Assembly (NCBI GenBank): GCA_050185825.1
Contig: JBFWZA010000003.1
Span: 124,001-188,000 of the forward strand
Source: SZUA-309 sp050185825
GTDB taxonomy: Bacteria; Pseudomonadota; Gammaproteobacteria; Pseudomonadales; Azotimanducaceae
Direction: 5' to 3'
Length of the DNA stretch: 64,000 bases
Numbering within the stretch: position 1 is the stretch's first letter; every line of letters begins with the position of its first letter. Positions 16,695 through 25,361 of this stretch are shown here, piece by piece. A program made the translations under genes and the position numbers. The notes under the pieces are model-generated. The model was not told where the DNA came from. It did not search any database and saw only the letters and a program-made list of their open reading frames with translations.

Positions 16695-17474
16695 CTAGAG
16701 AAAGTTGTTCGGATAGATCAGCGTCCGCCACATGTGCGCGACCGGCGAGCCGTCGAACCCGAGGCCCTCGGCAGGCTGCCGGAAGTGGCGGCCGATGATG
16801 TCCGTGAACTCCTCGATGGACACCGCCATGTCCGGATCGAAGGCATAGAAGTCGTTGATGCAGATGTGCCGCGAGGTCTCGTACCAGCGGTGGTTCCTGG
16901 CCTCGCGGTACGCCGCTTCGACATAGGGTTCCGGCGTGTAGTCCTCGCCGAAGAAGCGGTAGTAGGCTTCGGGATACTCGTAGCCCATGGCCGGATCGGG
17001 ATAGAAGCGCAGCGCCTGGTGGTAGCGGATCGCCCAGGACACCCGCTCGGACACGTATGGCTCCACGAACTGCGCCCCCCACCAGCCGTGGTCCGTGCCC
17101 ACGAAGCCGACCACCGAGAGATCGTGCAGCAGACAGGCAAGAATCGTCTCCTCGTCCATGCCGGCGTTTTTTGCCACCTTGGCGCTCTGCAGCAGGTGCG
17201 TGGCGGGCGCCAGTCGGTAGTTGAAGAAATCGGCAAGAGTGGGCCGCTCAGGCATGCGCGGCAGCCGCGGGTCGTGGCCCTGAAGGAAGTGCTGGCCCGG
17301 CGCCAGCTCGGGAAACTCCCCATCCTCACCGTAATGACAGATGCTCGAGCCCGCGACCACGCGGTCCAGCTCGCGCATCATCTGCTCCTCCACCGCATCG
17401 GCCTTCTCGGAGAGCGTCATGGCGGGGGTCAACGCCGCCGCACCGAGGGACCTCAGAAACAGGCGTCTGTCCAT
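16695..17474 (-). CDS. Secreted HD-domain-like protein with Tat-type signal
   Basis: About 259 aa starting MDRRLFLRSLGAAALTPA, a twin-Arg leader with a short hydrophobic core (an ATG at 17483 would add three residues). The body shows ATHLLQSAKVAKNAG, ILACLLHDLSVVGF and IRYHQALRFYPDP: an HD pair and spaced His residues as in HD/inositol-oxygenase-like metal proteins. LLHDL supplies the paired His-Asp and RYHQALRF a distal His. A Tat-exported HD-fold protein points to a cofactor-loaded periplasmic oxygenase or hydrolase rather than a nucleotide phosphohydrolase (inference). It is divergent from the alpha/beta hydrolase at 17541. Confidence 0.72.
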   Translation of the reverse strand: MDRRLFLRSLGAAALTPAMTLSEKADAVEEQMMRELDRVVAGSSICHYGEDGEFPELAPGQHFLQGHDPRLPRMPERPTLADFFNYRLAPATHLLQSAKVAKNAGMDEETILACLLHDLSVVGFVGTDHGWWGAQFVEPYVSERVSWAIRYHQALRFYPDPAMGYEYPEAYYRFFGEDYTPEPYVEAAYREARNHRWYETSRHICINDFYAFDPDMAVSIEEFTDIIGRHFRQPAEGLGFDGSPVAHMWRTLIYPNNFL

Positions 17475-17540
17475 TACTGACATCGCTCCTGCCGATCGGC
17501 GTGTGGCACACTGAAGACACCGTACGTCGAGGACGAGCCG

Positions 17541-18497
17541 ATGACAACCGTGTTTCTGGACGACGTACCGCTCGAGCTCGGCAACGGCGTGCGGGGTACG
17601 CCCTGGCAGGTGGACACGGCGAATCCCGCGTCGTTCTTCGAGCTGATCTCGAGCCCGGACAGCGCACCGCTGACGCGGATCTTCGCCCAGACCTTTCTGC
17701 CGGAGGGAAAGGAACGCCCGCCTGCGGTGATCGTGGTCCCGGGCAGCCTGGGCGTGGCACCGTCGCACCTCCACAAGGCGGAGCTGCTCACCAGCGCCGG
17801 CCTCGCTGCCTGCGTCATCGATCCCTTCGGCAGCCGTGGGGTCACCTCGACGGTGGCCAACCAGGCCCAGTACTCGTTTGCTGCCAGCGCCTTCGACGTG
17901 ATCGCCACACTCACGCAGCTCGCTGGTCGAGGTGATGTGGATCCGTCCCGGATCGGCGCTCAGGGCCACAGCCGGGGCGGGGCCGCCGTGCTCTCTGCCG
18001 CCTGCCTGACGCACCGCCTGGCAACGGACGTCTCGCTCGCCGGTGTGTACGCCGCCTACCCCTGGTGCGGTCAGCAGTTCCTGAATCCGGGCATCGGCAG
18101 AACGATCGTCAGATCCGTGGTCGGCGATCTGGACGAGTGGTGTCTTCCCCAGCAGGTGCAGGGCTACATGCAGGCCATGCGTCTCACCGGCGGCAATGCC
18201 AGCTGGCGCATCTTCGCCGGTGCCCACCACAGCTTCGATCGCGAAACGCCGGTGGAGCTCGTCGAGGACGCTTCCGTAGCGCCGGGCGCGCCCACCATCT
18301 ACATCACCGACGACGGCGCCATGGTGCATCCCGCCACCGGGGAGGCGGATCCCGCCTTCACCGAGCGGGCGCTCATGCTCTATGGCATCAAGGCCGGATA
18401 CGGCGTGCGCGGGGCTCGGATCGGCACCACCGGTGATCTCGCACAGGCCTTCCACGACGACATGATGGATTTCTGGCGAGTTTGCCTGCAGGTGTGA
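17541..18497 (+). CDS. Dienelactone-hydrolase-like alpha/beta hydrolase
   Basis: 318 aa. Signature segments: VIVVPGSLGVAPSH (oxyanion strand), GAQGHSRGGAAVL (nucleophile Ser), and FAGAHHSFDRETP with the catalytic His. Dienelactone hydrolases use Cys; here Ser fills the position, as in many carboxymethylenebutenolidase-like esterases. No signal peptide is visible. It overlaps the start of the next gene by one base (TGATG at 18495-18499), so it belongs to the same transcript as the ACP-FAAL-PlsC protein and could supply or remove an acyl chain. Confidence 0.85.
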   Translation: MTTVFLDDVPLELGNGVRGTPWQVDTANPASFFELISSPDSAPLTRIFAQTFLPEGKERPPAVIVVPGSLGVAPSHLHKAELLTSAGLAACVIDPFGSRGVTSTVANQAQYSFAASAFDVIATLTQLAGRGDVDPSRIGAQGHSRGGAAVLSAACLTHRLATDVSLAGVYAAYPWCGQQFLNPGIGRTIVRSVVGDLDEWCLPQQVQGYMQAMRLTGGNASWRIFAGAHHSFDRETPVELVEDASVAPGAPTIYITDDGAMVHPATGEADPAFTERALMLYGIKAGYGVRGARIGTTGDLAQAFHDDMMDFWRVCLQV

Positions 18498-21322
18498 TGG
18501 CGAATCCCGACGACGAGCGCGCAACGCTGGCATCCCGGGTGCTGGAAGTCGTCCGGGCGCTGGCCGTGGAGCTCGCACCGGAACGCGAACGGCTGCCCGT
18601 CGACCTGGATACGGAGCTGGACCGCACGCTCGGATTCGACAGTCTGTCGCGGGTCGAGCTGATGCTCCGGCTGGAGCGTGAGCTCGATGTGAGTCTTTCG
18701 GAGCAGGCATTCAGCACCGCGGAAACACCCCGTGACCTGCTTCGCGCCATCAGCAGCGGCCGCCCGACGGGCGAACCGGCACCGGTTTTCGATTCCGATC
18801 GGCTCGTGCTCGGCGACACCGATGCGGTGCCGGTAGACGTCGGCACGCTGCAGGGAGTGCTGGCCTGGCGGGCCGGTCACCAGCCGGAGCGAACCCACGT
18901 GCTGCTCTACGAGACGGACAGCAGTCACCCGGTGGAGATCACCTATGCCGATCTGCAACAGGCGGCCGAACGGATTGCCGTCGGCCTGATCGCCCAGGGG
19001 CTGACGCCGTCCCAGGCGGTGGCCATCATGCTGCCGACGAGCCGGGCGTACCTGGAAACATTCTTCGGCGTGCTGCTGGCGGGCGGCATCCCGGTGCCCA
19101 TCTACCCGCCGGCGCGGCCATCCCAGCTGGAGGACCATCTCAGGAGACACGCGAAGCTGCTGGACAACGCCGATGCCCGGCTGCTGGTGACGGTGCCGGA
19201 AGGGCTGACGGTGGGTCGACTCCTGCGGCGACAGGTGCAGCACCTGGAAGCCGTGGTCACGCCGGATGAGCTCAGGAGCCACGGTGGCGACTACACGCCG
19301 GTTACCGCCGCCCCAAACGACATCGCGTTCCTGCAGTACACGTCGGGCAGCACGGGGCAGCCTAAGGGGGTGATCCTCACCCACGCCAACCTGATCGCCA
19401 ACATCCGGGCCATGGGCGACTGGGTGCAGGCCACTCCGGAGGACGTCTTCGTGAGCTGGCTGCCCCTCTACCACGACATGGGCCTCATCGGCGCCTGGCT
19501 CGGCAGTCTCTACTACGCCATGCTCTCCGTGCTGATGCCGCCCACGGCCTTCCTTACCCGTCCCTGGCGCTGGCTGCAGACCATCGAGCGCCACCGTGCG
19601 ACCATCACCGCCGCGCCCAACTTTGCCTGGGAGCTGTGCCTGACCAAGATCCCCGATCAGGCCATCGAGGGACTGGACCTGAGCTCCCTGCGGCTCGCCT
19701 TCAACGGCGCGGAACCGGTGCGGCCACACACCCTCAGGGCCTTCCGCGAGCGCTTCGAACCTCACGGCCTGAATCCCGGCGCCATCGCCCCGGTGTTCGG
19801 GCTCGCCGAGGCGGCGGTAGGGCTGACCTTTCCGCCCCTGGGACGCGGTCCGCTCATCGACCGGGTCGAGCGCGATCCTTTCGAGCGCAGTGGCCGGGCG
19901 CTGCCCGCGGCCGACGACGACACTGCCCTGGAATTCGTCGCCTGCGGACAGCCGCTGCGTGGCTACGAGGTGCGCATCATCGACGATGCGGGCCGCGAGC
20001 TCGCGGATCGGGAGACCGGCCATCTGCAGTTCCGTGGCCCGTCCGCCACGCAGGGCTACCGGTCCAACCCGGAGGCCACGGCCAGGCTCTTCCAGGGCGA
20101 CTGGCTGGACACGGGCGACCTCGCCTACATCGCCGAGGGTGATGTTTATCTCACCGGCCGGGTCAAGGACGTGATCATCCGGGCCGGTCGGAACATCCAT
20201 CCGTACGAGCTCGAGGAGGCGGTGGGCGGCCTGGACGACGTTCGCAAAGGCTGCGTGGCCGTGTTCGGCAGCGCCGATCCGGAATCGGAGGTGGAGCGTC
20301 TCATCGTGGTCGCCGAGACGCGGGCGACGGACCCGGCCGCGCTGGCGGATCTCAAGCAGGGCATCGAGAACCTGTCCTCCGACCTGCTCGGCGTGAGCCC
20401 CGACGATGTGGTGCTCGCCCCGCCACGGACGGTGCTCAAGACCTCCAGCGGCAAGATCCGCCGCGCCGCCTGCCGTGAGCTCTACGAGCGGGGGCGGATC
20501 CGTCGGGGCTCGCGGGTAGCCGCCTGGCAGATCGCCCGACTCTGGGTGGCCGGTCTGCTGCCGCAATGGCGCCGCACACGCAAGACCGTTTCGGATCTTG
20601 TCTACGCCGGCCGGGCGTACGTCTGCTTCGGTCTGACCCTGCCGCTCGGCCTGCTGGCGCTCGCCGTGCTCCCGGATCCGGCCAGTCGCTGGCGGGCTCT
20701 GGGCGCCCTGTCGCGGACGCTGCTGCGTCTTGCCGCCATACCCCGGGTCGTGCAGGGTCTCGACAACCTGCCCGCCGACGGACGCTGCGTGCTGGTCGCC
20801 AACCACGCCAGCTACCTGGACGGCCTGCTGCTCGTAGCCACGCTGCCGCGGCCGGTCACCTTCATCGCCAAGGCAGAGCTGAAGCAGCGGCCGTTCGCGC
20901 GCTGGTTTCTGCGCAGAATCGGCGCCGAGTACGTGGAACGGTTCGAAGGCACGCAGAGCACGGCGGATGCCAGACGCCTCTCCACACACGCCGTGAGCGG
21001 GGTACCGCTGCTGATCTTTCCAGAAGGCACGTTCACCCGCTCGCCCGGTCTGCTCGCCTTTCATCTGGGCGCCTTCGTGATCGCGGCGGAAAACGGCCTG
21101 CCGGTGGTCCCGATCACGCTGCGCGGCACGCGCTCGGTGCTGCGCTCGGAGGACTGGTTTCCACGGCGCGGGCCGGTGGCGGTCATCGTCGGTAAGCCCC
21201 ATTCGGCGGACGCAGGTCTCACCGACTGGGAGGCGGCGCTCTCGCTGCGCAACGCGAGCCGCGCCGACATCCTCCGCCACGTCGGTGAGCAGGACCTGGC
21301 TCTACAGCGCGGCGTCGGCTGA
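18497..21322 (+). CDS. Fused acyl carrier / fatty acyl-AMP ligase / PlsC acyltransferase
   Basis: 941 aa in three parts. (1) ACP domain, residues 1-90, with phosphopantetheine Ser49 in LGFDSLSRVEL. (2) AMP-forming ligase, about 110-640, with YTSGSTGQPKGVILTHANL (P-loop), FVSWLPLYHDMGLIG and the FAAL-like YPPARPSQLEDHLRRH lead, then TGDLAY, RVKDVIIRAGRNIHP and a terminal SGKIRR Lys. (3) PlsC acyltransferase, about 740-941, with NHASYLDG (HX4D) and FPEGTFTRSPG. The protein could activate a fatty acid, load it on its own ACP and transfer it to a lysophospholipid or glycerol phosphate. E. coli Aas joins the last two parts in the opposite order and lacks the ACP. It is coupled to the genes on both sides. 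Confidence 0.9.
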   Translation: MANPDDERATLASRVLEVVRALAVELAPERERLPVDLDTELDRTLGFDSLSRVELMLRLERELDVSLSEQAFSTAETPRDLLRAISSGRPTGEPAPVFDSDRLVLGDTDAVPVDVGTLQGVLAWRAGHQPERTHVLLYETDSSHPVEITYADLQQAAERIAVGLIAQGLTPSQAVAIMLPTSRAYLETFFGVLLAGGIPVPIYPPARPSQLEDHLRRHAKLLDNADARLLVTVPEGLTVGRLLRRQVQHLEAVVTPDELRSHGGDYTPVTAAPNDIAFLQYTSGSTGQPKGVILTHANLIANIRAMGDWVQATPEDVFVSWLPLYHDMGLIGAWLGSLYYAMLSVLMPPTAFLTRPWRWLQTIERHRATITAAPNFAWELCLTKIPDQAIEGLDLSSLRLAFNGAEPVRPHTLRAFRERFEPHGLNPGAIAPVFGLAEAAVGLTFPPLGRGPLIDRVERDPFERSGRALPAADDDTALEFVACGQPLRGYEVRIIDDAGRELADRETGHLQFRGPSATQGYRSNPEATARLFQGDWLDTGDLAYIAEGDVYLTGRVKDVIIRAGRNIHPYELEEAVGGLDDVRKGCVAVFGSADPESEVERLIVVAETRATDPAALADLKQGIENLSSDLLGVSPDDVVLAPPRTVLKTSSGKIRRAACRELYERGRIRRGSRVAAWQIARLWVAGLLPQWRRTRKTVSDLVYAGRAYVCFGLTLPLGLLALAVLPDPASRWRALGALSRTLLRLAAIPRVVQGLDNLPADGRCVLVANHASYLDGLLLVATLPRPVTFIAKAELKQRPFARWFLRRIGAEYVERFEGTQSTADARRLSTHAVSGVPLLIFPEGTFTRSPGLLAFHLGAFVIAAENGLPVVPITLRGTRSVLRSEDWFPRRGPVAVIVGKPHSADAGLTDWEAALSLRNASRADILRHVGEQDLALQRGVG

Positions 21323-22620
21323 TGGGTCCGGCCACCGGTAGAGAAAAGCTTGCCTGGTCGTTCTACGACTTCGCAAACTCCGGTTACACCACCGTGGTGC
21401 TGACCACCATCTTCAACGCCTACTTCGTGGGCGGGGTGGCGGCCGGCGCCGGTCTGGGTTCGGGCACGGCAACCTTTCTCTGGACGCTGGCCGTGGCGCT
21501 CGGCAACGGCATCGTGCTGCTCACCGCGCCGGTGATCGGTGCCGTCGCGGATCATCGGGCCTGCAAGAAGCAGTTTCTGCTCATCAGCACCACCGGCTGC
21601 GTGCTCGCCACCGCCCTGCTCGGTTTCGCGGACCAGGACGCCCTCGCCGTGGCGACGGCCCTGCTGGTCCTGTCGGTGGTGGCGTTCGGCACCGGTGAAT
21701 ACCTGATCGCCGCCTTCCTCCCCGAGATTGCCGCCGAGGACGAGATGGGTCGGATGTCCGGCTACGGCTGGGGGCTCGGCTATTTCGGCGGGCTGCTCAC
21801 CCTGGGCTTGTGCCTGATCTGGATCACCTGGGCTCAGGAGCACGGTCTGCCAGCGACCCGGTTCGTGCCCGCAACGCTCTGGATCACCGCCACGATCTTT
21901 GCGGTGGCGGCGCTTCCCACATTCGTGATCCTCCGGGAACGGGCGGTGCCAGGCAGTGCCGCCGATCACCCGGGCGCGCTCATCGAAGGCTTCAGCCGGG
22001 TCCGCGACACGCTGCGTCACGCGCGCGGCTTCCAGGATCTGTTCCGGTTTCTGATCACGCTGGTGATCTTCCAGGCAGGTATGAGCACCGTGATCGTCAT
22101 CGCGGCGATCTACGCTCAGGAGGTGCTCGGTTTCCAGAGCGACGAGTTGATTCTCATCATCCTGGTCGTGAACGGGACGGCGGCCGTGGGGGCCTTCGGC
22201 ATGGGCCATCTCCAGGACAGGATCGGCTCCGCACGCTCGCTGACCCTGGCGTTGGCCATCTGGATCCTGGCCATCGTGCTCGTGCTGCTCGCCGATTCGC
22301 GCACCGCCATCTGGCTGCCGGCCAACCTGATCGGCCTGGCCATGGGTGCCACCCAGAGCGCAGCCCGGGCGCTGATCGGGCGGTTCACCCCGATCTCACG
22401 AACCGGCGAGTTCTTCGGCCTGTGGGGCCTGGCCGTGCATCTGGCCACCATCATCGGTCCGGTGACCTACGGCGCGATCAGCTGGATGACCGCCGGCAAT
22501 CAGCGGCTGGCGCTCGTTTCCACGCTGGGCTTTTTCATCATCGGCCTGCTGCTCCTCATGACGGTCGACGAGCAGCGCGGGCGGGCAGCGGCGCTCGCCG
22601 CGAATCATCGTGGTAACTGA
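21322..22620 (+). CDS. MFS transporter, Atg22/UMF1 type
   Basis: A 432-aa, 12-helix permease. The start (REKLAWSFYDFANSGYTTVVLTTIFNAYF) is the hallmark of the Atg22/UMF1 branch of the major facilitator superfamily. Start ATG shares a base with the previous stop (TGATG), and the stop overlaps the next gene. Substrate is unknown. Placement directly after an acyltransferase/acyl-ligase fusion recalls LplT, the MFS lysophospholipid flippase paired with Aas in enterobacteria; a lipid-moving role is inferred from this only. Confidence 0.88.
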   Translation: MGPATGREKLAWSFYDFANSGYTTVVLTTIFNAYFVGGVAAGAGLGSGTATFLWTLAVALGNGIVLLTAPVIGAVADHRACKKQFLLISTTGCVLATALLGFADQDALAVATALLVLSVVAFGTGEYLIAAFLPEIAAEDEMGRMSGYGWGLGYFGGLLTLGLCLIWITWAQEHGLPATRFVPATLWITATIFAVAALPTFVILRERAVPGSAADHPGALIEGFSRVRDTLRHARGFQDLFRFLITLVIFQAGMSTVIVIAAIYAQEVLGFQSDELILIILVVNGTAAVGAFGMGHLQDRIGSARSLTLALAIWILAIVLVLLADSRTAIWLPANLIGLAMGATQSAARALIGRFTPISRTGEFFGLWGLAVHLATIIGPVTYGAISWMTAGNQRLALVSTLGFFIIGLLLLMTVDEQRGRAAALAANHRGN

Positions 22621-23308
22621 CGCTCCGTCCTTCGTTCTCTTCGGCACCGACCACGCCGTCGTGCTGGTGGTGACGTTCGTGCTCGCCCTCGCGATGTCGA
22701 GACTTTCGCCGGGCAGCCGGGCCAGCAGCCTCGCGCGACTGATGGGTGTGACGCTGCTGACGGTGGCCGTGCTGAAGCTGCCGCTGTACATCGGCTTCTA
22801 CGACGGACCCTGGCGACAGAACCTGCCGCTGGATCTCTGCCGGATCAACGAATTTCTGTGCGCGTACATGTTGCTCCGCCAGAGCTACCGGAGCTTCGAG
22901 ATAACCTACTTTCTCTCGTTGGCCGGCTCGACCAGCGCACTGCTGACGCCGGATCTGACATATGGATTTCCGGACCCGCGCTTTCTGACCTTCTGCTTCA
23001 GCCACGGCCTGGCGGTTCTGGGGGCGCTCTGCGCGGTGTTCGGTTTCGGGTTCCGTCCGACACTGCGCTCGCTCGGCGTGACCGTGCTCTTTCTCGGGCT
23101 CTACACCCTGCTGATGGTGCCCGTGAACTGGCTGCTGGATGCGAACTACCTGTTTCTGCGCAGCAAGCCGGAGGGCGCTTCGCCGCTGGACCTGCTCGGG
23201 CCGTGGCCCTACTACGTGTTCGGACTCATGGGCATGGCGGTCGTCGCCTGCTTCTTCTGTTACCTGCCGTTTGCATGGAACCGGACTCCCCGGCAGCCGG
23301 ACCGCTGA
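22610..23308 (+). CDS. YwaF/TIGR02206-like membrane protein
   Basis: A 232-aa, roughly seven-helix membrane protein. GTDHAVVLVVTF near the start, LPLDLCRINEFLCAY, and FSHGLAVLGALCAVF are typical of the YwaF family of unknown function, with conserved His and Asp facing the membrane. Start GTG 22610 overlaps the MFS stop by 11 nt. It ends the four-gene cluster that begins at 17541 and converges with the epimerase remnant. Confidence 0.8.
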   Translation: MVTDAPSFVLFGTDHAVVLVVTFVLALAMSRLSPGSRASSLARLMGVTLLTVAVLKLPLYIGFYDGPWRQNLPLDLCRINEFLCAYMLLRQSYRSFEITYFLSLAGSTSALLTPDLTYGFPDPRFLTFCFSHGLAVLGALCAVFGFGFRPTLRSLGVTVLFLGLYTLLMVPVNWLLDANYLFLRSKPEGASPLDLLGPWPYYVFGLMGMAVVACFFCYLPFAWNRTPRQPDR

Positions 23309-23313
23309 GCTCG

Positions 23314-24227
23314 CTACCGGGATGCCTCGTAGTAGCTCCGATACCAGTCGACCAGGTTCCTGACACCCTGATCGAGCGGCGTGGCGGGCCGCCACCCGAA
23401 AGTGCTCACGAGGTCGCGAATGTCCGCCGAGGTATCGCGCACGTCACCGGGCTGCATGGGCAGGAGCTTGCGATTCGCCGCCACACCTGAAGCCTTCTCC
23501 AGTGCCGCGACGAAGCTCAACAGCTCCACCGGGCTGCCACCACCCAGGTTGTAAAGCCGGTAAGGCGCGGTCGAAGAGCCGGGATCGGGATCGGCGGCCG
23601 ACCAGCACGGATCCGCCGTTGCCGGCCGGTCCAGCACCCGAATCACACCGTCCACGACATCGTCGATGTAGGTGAGATCCCGGGTGTGGTGACCCTCATT
23701 GAACAGGGCGATCGTCTCACCCGCCAGAATCTGACGGAGGAACGTCATTGGCGCCATGTCCGGCCGTCCCCATGGACCATACACCGTAAAGAACCGCAGG
23801 CCCGTGGTCGGAATGCCGTACAGATGACTGTAGGCATGCGCCATGAGCTCGTTCGATTTCTTGGTTGCCGCGTACAGGCTCAGGGGATGGTCGACACTGT
23901 CGTGCGCAGAGTAGGGTTTGCGGCCACTCGCCCCGTACACGGAGCTGCTGGAGGGTAACGGACCCCCGCCTTAGCAGCCAGATGAACGACCCGGTCCGGC
24001 TGGGCGCGCTGCACGAACGATTCCAGCGCCGGGCGGTCGACGATGTCGATACGCTCGAAGCGAAAGACAGGATCGTCGAGCAGAAAACGCAGGCGGTCTT
24101 CCTTGAGGCTCACATCGTAGTAGCCATTGAGGATGTCCAGACCGACGACCTCGTCGCCTCTCGCGAGCAAAGCGCGGGCAACGTGAGTACCGATGAATCC
24201 GGCTACGCCGGTGACAAGAATCTTCAT
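23314..24227 (-). pseudogene. Nucleotide-sugar epimerase with internal deletion and frameshift
   Basis: Two overlapping reading frames spell one UDP-glucuronate 4-epimerase-like SDR. Frame 1 (24227 to about 23958) gives MKILVTGVAGFIGTHVARAL through VVHLAAKAGVRY. Frame 2 (about 23954 to 23314) resumes at SSSVYGASGRKPY and continues with LSLYAATKKSNELMAH (catalytic Tyr/Lys), RFFTVYGPWGRPDM and the normal C-terminus. The roughly 35 residues that usually lie between GVRY and the catalytic Ser (the NPxxYVxxNLxGxxxxLE region) are missing, and only two bases remain at the join, shifting the frame. Either the gene is inactivated or the assembly has lost about 103 bp. An intact gene would supply UDP-galacturonate-type sugars to the polysaccharide locus. 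Confidence 0.85.
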
Positions 24228-24238
24228 TTGAGGGGTCG

Positions 24239-25312
24239 TCAGTGGTAGTCCCGGTCACCCGGCATGAGCTGCCAGTTGCGCGGATCCAGCGATCCCTCTG
24301 GATCCGCGTCGTACGAGATCTCCATGAAGTTGCTCGATTTCACCGGCAGCATCCCCGCACGGCGAAACAGGCCCCAGTGACGCCAGCTGGGCGTGCCGAA
24401 AAACGTCAGGGCCATGCACCCCGCTTCGCGAGCCAGTCCAATGGCACCGTCGAGCAGTGCGCTTGCCGCCGCCCGGTCCGAGTCCGACACGGCAAACTCG
24501 GCCAACATTGCCCGCTGCCCGGTCAGCCTGACCACGGCGTAGCCCAGCAGAGTGTCCCGCCGCCGGAGACCGATGGCCGTGTAGGATTCTGTCGGGTGGT
24601 CGAGGTACCGCCAGTTGAGGAACTGCCAGCCGTGCGGGCACCAGTAGCCTGGAAAGTGCATCGTCTGCAGTGTCGCGACATCGTGCTCGGCATCGAATCG
24701 GCGAATCTCCTCCATCCGCAGATCACCGCCGTCGCGGAGGGTGAGCGAGTGCCACGCAGAAACCGCAGCGGCAAGCGTCCGATTCATCATCTCTGCGAGC
24801 GGTGTCGGCAGCGTGGAGTCTTCGGGATCCTCCACCGCACGCAATGGCAGCACCCCACCAGGTAGTGCACCAAGGATCTTGTGCGCCGTACCGTCCTTAG
24901 CGGACACCGCCCGGGAGTTCTCGTTCGGGCCGGAAATCGAGCAGCGTTTTCCCTGCCAGGGATGTGATCGGCGGACGGTTCGCCGGATCTCCGACAGACC
25001 TTTTCTCTGCCACTCGGGCACGGTGGCTGCATCACCGCTCACCGCGCCCGCTATCTCTTCCCAGTCCCGCCAGACCGGCCAGGGAAAGTTCGCACCGGTT
25101 TTCAGCACCCGCTCGGTCGCGCGCTCCACCACCATCCAGACCTGCGCCCGCCCGTAGGGGTTCCGCCGGTAAAGCCACTCGTACAGCGGCCGTGGACGCA
25201 CTTTCCCGAATGCCGCATCCACGCAGTCGTAGACCAGCGGAAACTCGCTTTCCTGCGCACGGCGGACGTCGAACCTCGGATCCGGTGACGACTTGCCGAC
25301 CGGCAGGCGCAT
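24239..25312 (-). CDS. GNAT-like acetyltransferase of the polysaccharide locus
   Basis: About 357 aa. FDVRRAQESEFPLVYDCVDAAFG and YEWLYRRNPYG are typical of long GNAT-fold proteins in exopolysaccharide clusters, and a second fold half appears in SYTAIGLRRRDTLLGYAVVRLTGQRAML with SALLDGAIGLAREAGC. It may transfer an acetyl group to a sugar or sugar nucleotide. The start is uncertain: ATG 25312 is conservative; ATG 25387 would overlap the beta-barrel gene by 26 nt, and a TTG near 25355 is possible. No RBS decides between them. Confidence 0.68.
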   Translation of the reverse strand: MRLPVGKSSPDPRFDVRRAQESEFPLVYDCVDAAFGKVRPRPLYEWLYRRNPYGRAQVWMVVERATERVLKTGANFPWPVWRDWEEIAGAVSGDAATVPEWQRKGLSEIRRTVRRSHPWQGKRCSISGPNENSRAVSAKDGTAHKILGALPGGVLPLRAVEDPEDSTLPTPLAEMMNRTLAAAVSAWHSLTLRDGGDLRMEEIRRFDAEHDVATLQTMHFPGYWCPHGWQFLNWRYLDHPTESYTAIGLRRRDTLLGYAVVRLTGQRAMLAEFAVSDSDRAAASALLDGAIGLAREAGCMALTFFGTPSWRHWGLFRRAGMLPVKSSNFMEISYDADPEGSLDPRNWQLMPGDRDYH

Positions 25313-25361
25313 GAACTCGTCATACGGGTCTTCCGGAATGCGGATGGTCCGCAAACCGGTT

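Noticed and set aside
17475..18710. Long in-frame extension upstream of the Tat HD-like protein
   Set aside because: It would put 400 low-complexity residues before an intact Tat leader and is antisense to the dienelactone-hydrolase gene.
18380..21280. 966-codon minus-strand open frame
   Set aside because: It is antisense to the well-supported ACP-FAAL-PlsC gene; the translation is Arg/Gly/Gln-rich without domains.
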